From positions 62,001 to 126,000 of the forward strand of contig JAILQX010000046.1 in NCBI GenBank assembly GCA_024698705.1: a stretch of 64,000 bases of DNA. The letters are read 5' to 3'. A program made the translations under genes and the position numbers. The notes below the pieces were generated by a model. That model saw only the letters and a program-made list of their open reading frames with translations, did not search any database and was not told the DNA's origin. Shown one piece after another: positions 55,801-64,000 of the stretch (position 1 is its first letter; the number at the start of each line of letters is the position of its first letter). The stretch is from Lachnospiraceae bacterium. GTDB taxonomy: Bacteria; Bacillota; Clostridia; Lachnospirales; Lachnospiraceae.

Positions 55801-57582
55801 TTGTCACAAATAACTACAAATGTATTGGGGAATACTATCTTTATGACACAGGACAGTTATCAGCTTGGCTTACTTACAGCCATGAACAGTAAATTGATCA
55901 AAAATGAAAGTATGCTCAGAAATATCTGTGATATTTCCGAGAATGCTTTCGTCTATCAGGATTTTGAAGACGGTCAGACTCAGGTGTTAGGCGCCTGGTC
56001 TCATTTCTTCGAAACAGACCCTTCAAAATTTGTAAACTTTTCTCAGATCATCAATCTTGTTGAAGACGAATACATCGAAAGACTCCATGAGGTCCTGAAC
56101 CTTGAAAAAAACAAAAAAGAAAAGGCGTCCATTGAATTCAAGCTTAAGGACAGGGAGATGTATGTTGAGGCTGTCTGCAACGTGTTGTTTGACAATGATT
56201 CAAAGCCTGTATGGAAAGTCGTTGCTTTCAGGGATCTTACCAAATATAAAAAACAGAACGATGAACTGACATATATGGCTTATTATGACAGTCTCACCGG
56301 TATATATAACCGTAATTATTTTGTTGTTTCACTCAATGAGATGGTACAGAAGGCAGCCGAAGAGCATTCGGAAGTCTGTGTTCTGTTCATAGACATTGAT
56401 GATTTCAGAAAAGTAAATGACGGTATGGGTATCATGGAAGGCGACGATGTTATCCAGCATCTCGGACTTTTCTTAAAGAGTTTTATGGATGAAAATGTGA
56501 TAGCCTCGCATTTTAACAGCGATATCTTCTGCATGGCCATTTACGATCCGGTCGGAAAGAGAAGTGTTGACAATATCGTTTCGTCCATCAAGAACTATAT
56601 GAAAAATCCGATAAAGATCGTTCTGAGCACCGGAAATGTAAGGGAAGTGACGCTTACGGTAAGTATCGGTATTTCATTTTATCCGGAAAGCACAGAAAAT
56701 GCTTTTGAACTCATAAATCTGGCAGAGATCGTAATGCTTAAGGCAAAACAGAAAAAGGGCAAGAACAACGTTCAGTATTACGATAAACCTATCATAGAAG
56801 AGTTTATAGAGAATATAGAGATAGAAAAAAAACTGGAAAATGCACTAAAGAAACAGGATTTTTTCATGTGCTATCAGCCGCAGTTTGATACAGCCTCCAA
56901 AAGATTAAGAGGAGTTGAGGCTCTGGTTCGCTGGCGCAACGAGGAAGGAGAGGTCATAAGTCCCGAAACCTTTATTCCGATCGCTGAAAAAAACGGATCC
57001 ATCCTGCTTCTCGGAGACTGGATAATAGAGGAATGCATTAGTGATTATTCCAAATGGATGAAGAACCACGATAATCCGAAGGATTTTCTGATCTCGATTA
57101 ATGTATCTTCACTGCAGTTTAAAAACAAGAACTTTGTGAAATATCTCATATCGATGATCAGAAAATATGATATAAAACCTTCAAATGTGGAACTTGAGAT
57201 CACTGAGAGCGTTTTTATAGACAACATGGATGAGATCATACATAAGATGAAGCTTCTTAAGGATTTCGGCATCAGATTTTCAATGGATGATTTCGGCACG
57301 GGCTTTTCATCGCTTTCATATCTGCGTGAACTGCCTTTTGATACATTGAAGATCGACAAATCCTTTGTTGATGATGTTGTTACTGACGGTTGCACAAGGA
57401 CAATTGCCGAATCCATTATAGAACTCAGCAAGAAGCTTGGGTTTGATACGATCGCCGAAGGCGTGGAACAGGAGGTACAGTACAGCCTCTTAAAGAACAT
57501 AGGATGTGAGAACATACAGGGCTTTTATCTTGGAAAGCCCATGAGTTTTGAGGAAATTGACAAGTTGCTTAATGATTATTGA
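55801..57582 (+). CDS. Cyclic-di-GMP phosphodiesterase (EAL) with degenerate GGDEF domain
   Basis: Up to 593 residues from TTG at 55801; the ATG at 55843 is an alternative start with a weak GGGGAA upstream. An N-terminal PAS-like part (about 35-150) is followed by a GGDEF-like domain with DSLTGIYNRNYF and FIDIDDFRKVN but FNSDIF at the signature, so cyclase activity is unlikely. The EAL domain is intact: EALVRW, INVSSLQF, ELEITESVF, MDDFGTGFSSLSYL, LKIDKSFV, TIAEGVE and QGFYLGKP. It should degrade cyclic-di-GMP, with the degenerate GGDEF as a possible GTP sensor. It starts right after asd. Confidence 0.92.
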   Translation: MSQITTNVLGNTIFMTQDSYQLGLLTAMNSKLIKNESMLRNICDISENAFVYQDFEDGQTQVLGAWSHFFETDPSKFVNFSQIINLVEDEYIERLHEVLNLEKNKKEKASIEFKLKDREMYVEAVCNVLFDNDSKPVWKVVAFRDLTKYKKQNDELTYMAYYDSLTGIYNRNYFVVSLNEMVQKAAEEHSEVCVLFIDIDDFRKVNDGMGIMEGDDVIQHLGLFLKSFMDENVIASHFNSDIFCMAIYDPVGKRSVDNIVSSIKNYMKNPIKIVLSTGNVREVTLTVSIGISFYPESTENAFELINLAEIVMLKAKQKKGKNNVQYYDKPIIEEFIENIEIEKKLENALKKQDFFMCYQPQFDTASKRLRGVEALVRWRNEEGEVISPETFIPIAEKNGSILLLGDWIIEECISDYSKWMKNHDNPKDFLISINVSSLQFKNKNFVKYLISMIRKYDIKPSNVELEITESVFIDNMDEIIHKMKLLKDFGIRFSMDDFGTGFSSLSYLRELPFDTLKIDKSFVDDVVTDGCTRTIAESIIELSKKLGFDTIAEGVEQEVQYSLLKNIGCENIQGFYLGKPMSFEEIDKLLNDY

Positions 57583-57597
57583 TTACTGAGGTGGGAT

Positions 57598-58965
57598 ATG
57601 TTTGTCGGAAGAGAAAGTGAAATAAATCTTTTAAAGACATATATGAAAAAAAGCGATGATCAGGTTATCGTCCTTTACGGACTTGAGGGAGTCGGTAAGA
57701 CAGCACTCATAAAAGAGTTTGTAAAAGATAACGATAAATGCCTGTATTTTGACTGTAAGCCTTTATATGAAAGGGAACAGCTCTATCATTGGGCAAATCA
57801 CAGTCACGCTTTTTTAGGTCTTAATGAATATCCTTCATTTGCAGAACTGTTCGAAATGATAGATAACAGGGCGACTGCAGGGGAGGATAAGAACATAATT
57901 GTTTTTGATGAATTCCAGTATCTGCTCAAATACAGTAACGATTTTACAAAGGAATTGTTCCTGTTCCTGAATAACAGCAGCAAGGAGTATTATGTTTTTC
58001 TCATAAGCTCATCGATAGAATGGGTTGAAAACAACATGGTCAAGAAGATCGGTATGGATGCAAGGAACATTACAGGATTCATCAAGATCAAGGAACTCGG
58101 ATTTGCAAGCTTCAGGGAATATTTCGGCAAGATGAGATACGACGAGTGCGTTACGGGTTATTCGATCCTCGGCGGCATACCGAAACTCTGGACATATTTT
58201 GACAGGAACAAAGGCCTCAGAGAAAATATCGTCAACAATCTGCTTGACGTCAATTCGCCGCTTCTTAATTACGGAGAAGAGGCCGTCAAAAAGGAACTCC
58301 GTGAAACAGGTGTTTACAATACCATTTTATGTGCTCTTGCCCTGGGAAAGAACAAATTGAACGATCTTTACAATCATACCCTGTTTTCACGTGCAAAGAT
58401 CAGTGTATATATCAAGAATCTCATGGAACTGGGCTTTGTTAGCAAGGAGTTTTCGGTGGATACCGAGGGCAGGAACAATACTCAGAAGGGTATATATGAT
58501 ATATGCATAAATTATGTTTATTTCACATATAAATACATCTTTCCTTTCAAGAACGAGCTTTACGAAGATAACAGGGCAGCATTTTACGATAAGCACATCA
58601 AGCCTAACTTGAAGAGTTATACGGCCAAATTCTTCCCGCTCGTCTGCCGTGAATATCTTGAAACAATGAATGCATACGGAAAACTGCCTATCAGGTATTC
58701 TAAACTCGGAAGATGGATAGGAAAACTGGGAACGATCGATTTTGTCGCAACCGATGACAATGACAATACACTTCTTGTACTCTGCAACTGGGAAAAGCCC
58801 ATGATCAGATTTGATGATTATGAATGGTTATTATTCTGCGCAAAGCAGGCTAAGATAAGGGCAGACTACTGCATGCTCATATCCGCACAGGGATTTGACG
58901 AAAAACTCAAATTTGCGGGTAACAGCAAGAAAAACATATCTTTGGTAACACTGGACAACATGTAA
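57598..58965 (+). CDS. AAA-type ATPase with C-terminal DUF234-like domain
   Basis: 455 residues. Walker A YGLEGVGKTAL (about 27-37), Walker B IIVFDEFQYLL, and sensor region LISSSIEWV, followed by a winged-helix part and a C-terminal DUF234-like domain (LGRWIGKLGTIDFVA). DUF234 normally carries a PD-(D/E)xK site such as ECKW; here the equivalent reads LVLCNWEKP, so nuclease activity is doubtful. The role is unknown; the family is widespread in anaerobes and archaea. topB follows after 1 bp. Confidence 0.85.
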   Translation: MFVGRESEINLLKTYMKKSDDQVIVLYGLEGVGKTALIKEFVKDNDKCLYFDCKPLYEREQLYHWANHSHAFLGLNEYPSFAELFEMIDNRATAGEDKNIIVFDEFQYLLKYSNDFTKELFLFLNNSSKEYYVFLISSSIEWVENNMVKKIGMDARNITGFIKIKELGFASFREYFGKMRYDECVTGYSILGGIPKLWTYFDRNKGLRENIVNNLLDVNSPLLNYGEEAVKKELRETGVYNTILCALALGKNKLNDLYNHTLFSRAKISVYIKNLMELGFVSKEFSVDTEGRNNTQKGIYDICINYVYFTYKYIFPFKNELYEDNRAAFYDKHIKPNLKSYTAKFFPLVCREYLETMNAYGKLPIRYSKLGRWIGKLGTIDFVATDDNDNTLLVLCNWEKPMIRFDDYEWLLFCAKQAKIRADYCMLISAQGFDEKLKFAGNSKKNISLVTLDNM

Positions 58966-58966
58966 T

Positions 58967-60985
58967 ATGGGTAAAAAACTTATCATAACCGAAAAACCGT
59001 CCGTGGCGAGGGAATTTGCCGCAGCCCTTAAGGAAAACATGAAAAAGGGCAACGGTTTTATGGAATCGGAAAATTATATAATCACATGGTGCGTGGGGCA
59101 CCTCGTCACCATGTGTTATCCCGATGCATATGATCCGTCTTTAAAAAGATGGAGCCTTGAAACGATTCCTTTTATTCCAACCAAATACAAATATACCGTG
59201 ATCGATAATGTAAAGACTCAGTTTGAAGTTATCAAAAAGCTTTTTAACAGACCGGATATCGATGTTATATACAATGCCGGCGACTCGGGACGTGAAGGTG
59301 AATACATCCAGAGGCTTGTTATGCAGGAAGCCGGATTCAATAAGAACGCGGCTCTTAAACGTGTATGGATCGATTCCCAGACCGAAGAGGAGATACTCAG
59401 AGGCATCAGAGAAGCAAAGGATATGTCCGAATACGATAATCTTTCCGCATCGGCTTATCTGCGTGCAAAAGAAGATTATCTAATGGGCATAAATTTCTCA
59501 CGTGTTCTTACGCTTAAGTATCAGGATGAACTTAAGAGATTTCTTGGGCTTAATAAAGCTGTAATAGCTGTCGGAAGGGTAATGACCTGCGTTCAGGGCA
59601 TGGTGGTAAACAGAGAGCGTGAGATCAGAAATTTTGTTAAGACACCTTTTTATAAGATCAATGCAACGTTCGGCATAGAAAATACATCCTATACGGGGGA
59701 ATGGAAGGTCTGTGAAAAAAGCGCATATTTCGGGAAGCCCGGCTTATATAAGGAGAACGGTTTTCTTGATAAAGAAGAAGCCCAAAAACTGGTAGACAGA
59801 CTTAAAGAAAACGACAAAGCAGTAATAGAAAATATCGAAAAGAAAAAAAATTCCAAGAATCCGCCTCTGTTATATAATCTGGCGGAATTACAGAATGAAT
59901 GCTCAAAACTTTTCAAGATAAGTCCTGATGAGACGCTTAAGATAGCCCAGGAACTTTACGAAAAGAAGCTGACCACATATCCGAGAACCGACGCGAGAGT
60001 ACTTTCAAGTGCCGTCGCCGGAGAGATCATAAAAAACTTAAACGGATTAAAGCATGTCGGAGCTGTCAGTGGTTTCGTACAACATATAATCGAGACCAAA
60101 TCCTATACCAAACTGAAAAGTTCAAAATATGTCAATGATAAACAGATAACGGATCATTATGCCATCATTCCGACAGGACAGGGATTTGCGGCTTTTTCAT
60201 CTCTTTCTGAAAATGCAAAAAAAGTATATGAGATCATAACAAGACGTTTTCTTGCGATATTTTATCCTGCGGCTGTATATCAGAAGATAACGATCGAAAC
60301 ATATATCGATAATGAATTATTTGTAAGCAATTATAATACGCTGAAGGAAGAAGGTTATCTCGCGGTCATGAAATACTCATTTGCTCAGGAAAAAGCAAAT
60401 GAGGCAAAAAATGAAGATAACTCAAAAACCGGTGAAAATGAGACTGAGCAGAAGGCCGATAAAGAATTAGAGACTGTTTTGAACGGTCTCAAGAAAAATA
60501 CTGAGGTGAACGTAAAGGAACTGAATATCAAAGAAGGTGAGACAAAGCCTCCGAAGAGATACAATTCGGGAAGCATAATCCTTGCAATGGAAAATGCGGG
60601 ACAGTTCATAGAGGATGAAGAGCTGAGAGCGCAGATCAAAGGAAGCGGGATCGGGACCAGTGCCACAAGAGCCGAAATCTTAAAGAAACTTGTTTCAAAC
60701 GGATATCTTGCGCTCAATAAAAAGACTCAGATCATCACCCCCACGATAATGGGAGAACTGATATATGAGATCGTAAACGGCTCCATAAAGCCGCTTCTCG
60801 ACCCGAAACTTACGGCCAGCTGGGAAAAAGGGCTTACAATGGTTGCCGGAGGAGATATTTCAGGCGACGAATATCAGAATAAACTCAATGATTTTGTTAT
60901 CAGAAGAACGGAATTCGTCAAGAAACAGAACATCAATATGCTTCCGATCAGACAGGCGTTTGCAAATATAAAACAATATTACTGA
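58967..60985 (+). CDS. topB: DNA topoisomerase III (type IA)
   Basis: 672 residues. TOPRIM domain with KKLIITEKPSVAREFAAAL and NAGDSGREGEYIQRLV, and the catalytic Tyr338 in LTTYPRTDARVL. GSGIGTSATRAEILKKL is in the usual place. A Lys/Glu/Asn-rich insert lies near 470-515. No zinc fingers follow, consistent with TopB rather than TopA. It relaxes or decatenates DNA through a single-strand break. Confidence 0.94.
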   Translation: MGKKLIITEKPSVAREFAAALKENMKKGNGFMESENYIITWCVGHLVTMCYPDAYDPSLKRWSLETIPFIPTKYKYTVIDNVKTQFEVIKKLFNRPDIDVIYNAGDSGREGEYIQRLVMQEAGFNKNAALKRVWIDSQTEEEILRGIREAKDMSEYDNLSASAYLRAKEDYLMGINFSRVLTLKYQDELKRFLGLNKAVIAVGRVMTCVQGMVVNREREIRNFVKTPFYKINATFGIENTSYTGEWKVCEKSAYFGKPGLYKENGFLDKEEAQKLVDRLKENDKAVIENIEKKKNSKNPPLLYNLAELQNECSKLFKISPDETLKIAQELYEKKLTTYPRTDARVLSSAVAGEIIKNLNGLKHVGAVSGFVQHIIETKSYTKLKSSKYVNDKQITDHYAIIPTGQGFAAFSSLSENAKKVYEIITRRFLAIFYPAAVYQKITIETYIDNELFVSNYNTLKEEGYLAVMKYSFAQEKANEAKNEDNSKTGENETEQKADKELETVLNGLKKNTEVNVKELNIKEGETKPPKRYNSGSIILAMENAGQFIEDEELRAQIKGSGIGTSATRAEILKKLVSNGYLALNKKTQIITPTIMGELIYEIVNGSIKPLLDPKLTASWEKGLTMVAGGDISGDEYQNKLNDFVIRRTEFVKKQNINMLPIRQAFANIKQYY

Positions 60986-61046
60986 TTTTTTTATTGGAAA
61001 ATATGAGTTATAATATATTCAGAATTTTTTGAAGAGGTATAATATT

Positions 61047-61718
61047 ATGCAGAAGATCAGGATCAATGAAATGTACACGCTTGAAGAAACCATTGCCGCG
61101 CCGTTATTTGAAGGTGTTACCTATCCCTGGGAGGTTCTTCCGAAGATCAAGGATTTCATAATCGAACTCGGAAATACACTTCCCGAAGACCGCTTTGAAA
61201 AGAGGGGAGAGAACGTATGGATAGCAAAAAGCGCAAAGGTATTTGATTCGGCTTATATAGGCGGACCGTGTATCATAGACGAGGATGCCGAAGTAAGACA
61301 ATGCGCATTTATCAGGGGAAGCGCCATCGTCGGAAAAGGCGCCGTTGTAGGCAATTCGACGGAGCTTAAGAATGTAATACTTTTCAATAAGGTTCAGGTG
61401 CCTCATTATAATTATGTCGGCGACAGTATTCTTGGTTTTAAGTCTCATATGGGAGCCGGTTCCATAACATCAAACGTAAAATCGGACAAGACGCTCGTCG
61501 TAGTTCACAACGATGAAGAGCAGATTGAAACGGGACTTAAGAAATTCGGCGCTATGCTCGCTGATAATGTTGAGGTTGGATGTAACAGTGTTCTCAACCC
61601 GGGTACTGTCATATGTACGGATACCAATATCTATCCGACAAGCTGTGTGAGAGGAGTGATACCGCCGCACAGCATCTATAAAGACAAGGGAAACATAGTT
61701 ATCAAGAGTAAGGAATAA
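61047..61718 (+). CDS. Left-handed beta-helix (hexapeptide repeat) protein, GlmU-C-terminus-like
   Basis: About 223 residues from the ATG at 61047 with AAGAGG upstream. An N-terminal region (YTLEETIAAPLFEGVTYPWEVL) precedes hexapeptide repeats (about 65-215) such as VWIAKSAKVFDSAYIGGPCIIDEDAEV, IRGSAIVGKGAVVGNSTEL and the GlmU-like LGFKSHMGAGSITSNVKSD. It resembles nucleotide-sugar acetyl- or nucleotidyltransferase-related proteins but has no nucleotidyltransferase domain. Acyltransferase activity on a sugar is plausible but unproven. Confidence 0.82.
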   Translation: MQKIRINEMYTLEETIAAPLFEGVTYPWEVLPKIKDFIIELGNTLPEDRFEKRGENVWIAKSAKVFDSAYIGGPCIIDEDAEVRQCAFIRGSAIVGKGAVVGNSTELKNVILFNKVQVPHYNYVGDSILGFKSHMGAGSITSNVKSDKTLVVVHNDEEQIETGLKKFGAMLADNVEVGCNSVLNPGTVICTDTNIYPTSCVRGVIPPHSIYKDKGNIVIKSKE

Positions 61719-61726
61719 GGTATTTT

Positions 61727-63154
61727 ATGGAGCAGACATATATATACGATAATACTGAAGAAAACAAGATAGATGAGTTCCTACGCAATCAGAGCAGCGA
61801 CATGATCCATGGTATCATGATGTTCAATATAGATGACTTTGCGACAATCAACAATGAACTCGGAATAGAAAAAGGCAATGAGATACTTGATGAGATCTAC
61901 GAGCTTGTATGTATGCATCTGCGCGGAACGGATCTGGTCATTAAGCTTCATGGTGATGAATATGTCGTTCTTGTCAAGAATCCGGGCAGCATTACAAATA
62001 TTGAAAAGATCAGTGAAAAAATATTAAAGGCTCTTTCTGAACGTGATTTTAATGGATTTAAAATCACGGCATCCATCGGTGTGAGCGTTTTTCCTTTCCA
62101 TGGCAGTGAATACAGGGAACTAAAGGATAAAGCGATCCAGTCCATGGCCAGAGCCAAAGCAAACGGTAAGAACCGTTATCGTATATATGAGTCAGCACTT
62201 ACAAAGACAACATTCAATGATTTCGAGTTTGATAAGTCAAAATATGACGAAGTTCTTGATTATAATCTGCTTGATTCAAGTGAATGGGACAAGTATTTCA
62301 AGGATATATGTCTTCGGATATTCTACAATGAGAAAGATCCTTATTCTGCCATAAATTCTATCATGGAGATATTCTGCCTCTATTACGGATTCGACAGGGC
62401 GTTTGTTATTACCGACAATGAACATCAGCTGTATGATGCAAGTAAGATGTCATTTTCAATACCCGGTTTTGAGATAAACGAATCCCCCGCTTTAGTTTCT
62501 ATTAGAAAAGATCTGGTGTTCAGACTTCTTGAAACACACGGTAATTTTGCCGTGATCACCAATCAGGATACGACCGAAGACAGCGAAGTTCTCAGTTATC
62601 TGAGCGATATGGATCTGGATCAGATTCTTTTCTTTGCGATAGGAGATCATTATAGTTTTACGGGTGGTGTTGTATTTGAGAATTCCAACGAAAACAAGAT
62701 AAGTCTGAGTAAAAACGATCTCATTTATCTCAAGGAGCAGATCAATATCATGCTTTCGTATGTATACATCCTTAATGAGATGAACAATCCGAGAGAGATC
62801 ATGTCAAAAGTCATGATGTTTGACGGTATCGATGCCTGCATCTATATCATAGATGCACAGTCGCATATTATCAAATACATGAACAGTAAGGCCTTGGGCT
62901 ATGTCGGAGCGGGCGCTATCGGAAATACCTGCCATAAGATATTGAACAATACCGATATCTTCTGTGAGGACTGTCCTTTAAGAGATATGGATCCGGCAAA
63001 TTCCAAATCCAATTCCAGATTTGAGTGCTTCAGTTATGCGTCCAGAAAATGGTCAATAAACCTTCTGTCATGGTTATCATGTGTTGACAACAGAAATATG
63101 GCATTGCTCATAAGCATCGATATCGATAATTTCTTCGATGAACTTGAAGGATGA
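61727..63154 (+). CDS. N-terminal GGDEF protein with C-terminal sensor domains
   Basis: 475 residues. The GGDEF domain comes first (about 25-165), with the metal-binding FNIDDFATINNELG, an I-site RGTD and the signature HGDEY, while the usual N-terminal DxLTGLxNR motif is absent. A middle region (about 185-360) is GAF-like. The C-terminal PAS-like part (about 365-475) has a conserved Cys/His set, CHKIL then CEDCPL. The order is reversed from normal, where sensors precede GGDEF. Cyclase activity is uncertain given the HGDEY signature. It lies 8 bp after the hexapeptide-repeat gene. Confidence 0.85.
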   Translation: MEQTYIYDNTEENKIDEFLRNQSSDMIHGIMMFNIDDFATINNELGIEKGNEILDEIYELVCMHLRGTDLVIKLHGDEYVVLVKNPGSITNIEKISEKILKALSERDFNGFKITASIGVSVFPFHGSEYRELKDKAIQSMARAKANGKNRYRIYESALTKTTFNDFEFDKSKYDEVLDYNLLDSSEWDKYFKDICLRIFYNEKDPYSAINSIMEIFCLYYGFDRAFVITDNEHQLYDASKMSFSIPGFEINESPALVSIRKDLVFRLLETHGNFAVITNQDTTEDSEVLSYLSDMDLDQILFFAIGDHYSFTGGVVFENSNENKISLSKNDLIYLKEQINIMLSYVYILNEMNNPREIMSKVMMFDGIDACIYIIDAQSHIIKYMNSKALGYVGAGAIGNTCHKILNNTDIFCEDCPLRDMDPANSKSNSRFECFSYASRKWSINLLSWLSCVDNRNMALLISIDIDNFFDELEG

Positions 63155-63159
63155 TCGGT

Positions 63160-63188
63160 TTTACAGTATAAACGTTTTATGATATTAT
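63160..63188 (+). promoter_or_regulatory. Putative promoter of tRNA-Gly
   Basis: TTTACA (63160-63165), 17-bp spacer, TATTAT (63183-63188), 8 bp before the tRNA. Confidence 0.6.
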
Positions 63189-63196
63189 ATGTCAGT

Positions 63197-63267
63197 GCAG
63201 ACATAGTACATCGGTAGTATGTCAGCTTCCCAAGCTGAAGAGGCGGGTTCGATTCCCGTTGTCTGCT
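63197..63267 (+). tRNA. tRNA-Gly (anticodon CCC)
   Basis: A 71-nt cloverleaf: acceptor GCAGACA/TGTCTGC, D arm GTAC/GTAT, anticodon stem TCAGC/GCTGA with loop TTCCCAA (anticodon 63229-63231), T arm GCGGG/CCCGT with TTCGATT. CCA is not encoded. It reads GGG glycine codons. Confidence 0.95.
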
Positions 63268-63298
63268 TTAATTATTTAACAGATATGGGGAATATATT

Positions 63299-63910
63299 AT
63301 GAAAAAGCATTTATTGCTTATTGTTGTTCTTGCTTGTTTGCTGATAGGTTGCGGCAATACCGAAAAACTTGATACATATTATGACGGAATGCAGAGTTTC
63401 AACGGCAATGTTCAGATCATAACCGAAACACTCGATCTTATAGATGTCACAAGAGACAGTGCCGCAGATCAGATCACCACACAACTCAATAAGCTTTTGG
63501 AACAGTTCAGAATCATGTCGGAACTTGAAGTGCCGAGACAGTTTGCGGCATGCGAAGAACTCGGAGATGATGCTTATACATATATGCAGGAAGCTGTACG
63601 TCTGTATAAGGAATGGCTTGCAAATCCCGATAACACTTCTGATGATACACTCGAGATGGCAAAGGAAAATTACGAAAGAGCCATGACGCGAGTCAATTAT
63701 ATTTCCATAATCCTGCAGGGCGGTGTTCCCGAAGGAGAGGGAATTACGATAACCGAAGAAGATGCAACGGATTTCTCACCTGTTGTTGATGATTCGTCAG
63801 CAAACGATGCTGTTGAAAATGACGTTTTGCCTGAAACAGAACCGATCGTTGATGACGAAGAATTGCCCGATGATTCAAATCCCGATGAAGTAGATGAGTT
63901 TGCTTATTGA
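63299..63910 (+). CDS. Small lipoprotein, unknown function
   Basis: 203 residues. A signal peptide ends in the lipobox LIGC (Cys at about 19). The mature part is helical (DQITTQLNKLLEQFRIM to YERAMTRVNYI) and then a very acidic, probably disordered tail from about 150 (DDSSANDAVENDV, DDEELPDDSN). No family recognised. GATATGGGG precedes the start. It may be co-transcribed with tRNA-Gly, as no terminator separates them. Confidence 0.85.
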   Translation: MKKHLLLIVVLACLLIGCGNTEKLDTYYDGMQSFNGNVQIITETLDLIDVTRDSAADQITTQLNKLLEQFRIMSELEVPRQFAACEELGDDAYTYMQEAVRLYKEWLANPDNTSDDTLEMAKENYERAMTRVNYISIILQGGVPEGEGITITEEDATDFSPVVDDSSANDAVENDVLPETEPIVDDEELPDDSNPDEVDEFAY

Positions 63911-63936
63911 TAAAGTCATATAATATTTTGAATTAT

Positions 63937-63961
63937 AAGCACAGGCATTGTCTGTGCTTTT
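63937..63961 (+). terminator. Terminator after the lipoprotein gene
   Basis: AAGCACAG (63937-63944) pairs with CTGTGCTT (63952-63959), 7-nt loop, ending in TTTTAAT. Confidence 0.85.
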
Positions 63962-63983
63962 AATAAATATAAAGGAAAGTTTT

Positions 63984-64000
63984 ATGACCAAACAGGAATT
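63984..64000 (+). CDS. Start of a further gene, 3' partial
   Basis: ATG at 63984 with AAAGGAAAG 5-8 bp upstream, reading MTKQE and running off the right edge. Too short to identify. Confidence 0.5.

Overview
The window looks like chromosomal core sequence from a low-to-moderate GC anaerobic Firmicute, most likely family Lachnospiraceae. This is an inference from gene content and order, not from a database match. Supporting signs are an anaerobic class III ribonucleotide reductase, strong AGGAGG-type ribosome binding sites, TTG and GTG starts, TTGNNN-17-TATAAT promoters, and a large set of clostridial-type genes (DUF3048 lipoprotein, DegV, DUF1292, DUF512, DUF5662). There is no insertion sequence, phage, CRISPR array, integrase or rRNA. 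Two tRNA genes are present (Thr-CGT and Gly-CCC). Almost all genes are on the + strand; the exceptions are a DUF1292 gene and a potABC operon.

Layout. 1-591: end of an FlhB-C-terminal-like gene and yraN. 696-3784: a response regulator and a multi-pass histidine kinase. 3892-6467: an MBOAT acyltransferase with an SGNH-type partner, probably for O-acylation of an exported glycan. 6515-12153: PRPP synthetase, DUF512 radical SAM, der, plsY, gpsA. 12154-15449: MoxR ATPase, VWA protein, tyrS. 15450-15755: a gene-free stretch with an 18-bp stem-loop. 15833-21553: DUF3048 lipoprotein, purine nucleoside phosphorylase, MTA/SAH-type deaminase, membrane-anchored MutS-family ATPase, rnhA and a small membrane protein. 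21661-25013: nrdD-nrdG-dUTPase, with a consensus promoter and a pair of candidate NrdR boxes. 25028-29163: degV, gltX, UvrD-like helicase. 29178-29477 (-): DUF1292.

29603-32045: a GlgX/isoamylase-like protein that has lost its catalytic residues, and DUF5662. 32113-35866: spermidine/putrescine transport, with potD on + converging on a potABC operon on -. 36023-39374: DUF1461/Lit-like membrane protein, lactonase, tgt, yajC. 39451-45590: leuB, ilvD, ilvB, an L,D-transpeptidase and a small membrane protein. 45707-49551: serC, serA, a small protein and DUF1015. 49598-51838: a GlgB-like protein that has also lost catalytic residues. 51953-55800: tRNA-Thr, trpS, argH, asd. 55801-63154: EAL phosphodiesterase with a degenerate GGDEF, AAA/DUF234 ATPase, topB, a hexapeptide-repeat protein and a GGDEF protein of unusual domain order. 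63197-64000: tRNA-Gly, a lipoprotein and the start of a further gene.

The most interesting signal is a pair of GH13 glycogen-enzyme homologues (GlgX-like at 29603 and GlgB-like at 49598). Both keep the overall architecture, but the catalytic carboxylates and histidines in the conserved regions are replaced. They look like two independent pseudoenzymes that may bind or organise glycogen rather than cut or branch it. Other points worth a look are the NrdR-box pair spaced exactly 31 bp, DUF1015 beside serCA, two cyclic-di-GMP proteins with altered signature motifs, the split pot locus and the Lit-like membrane protein.
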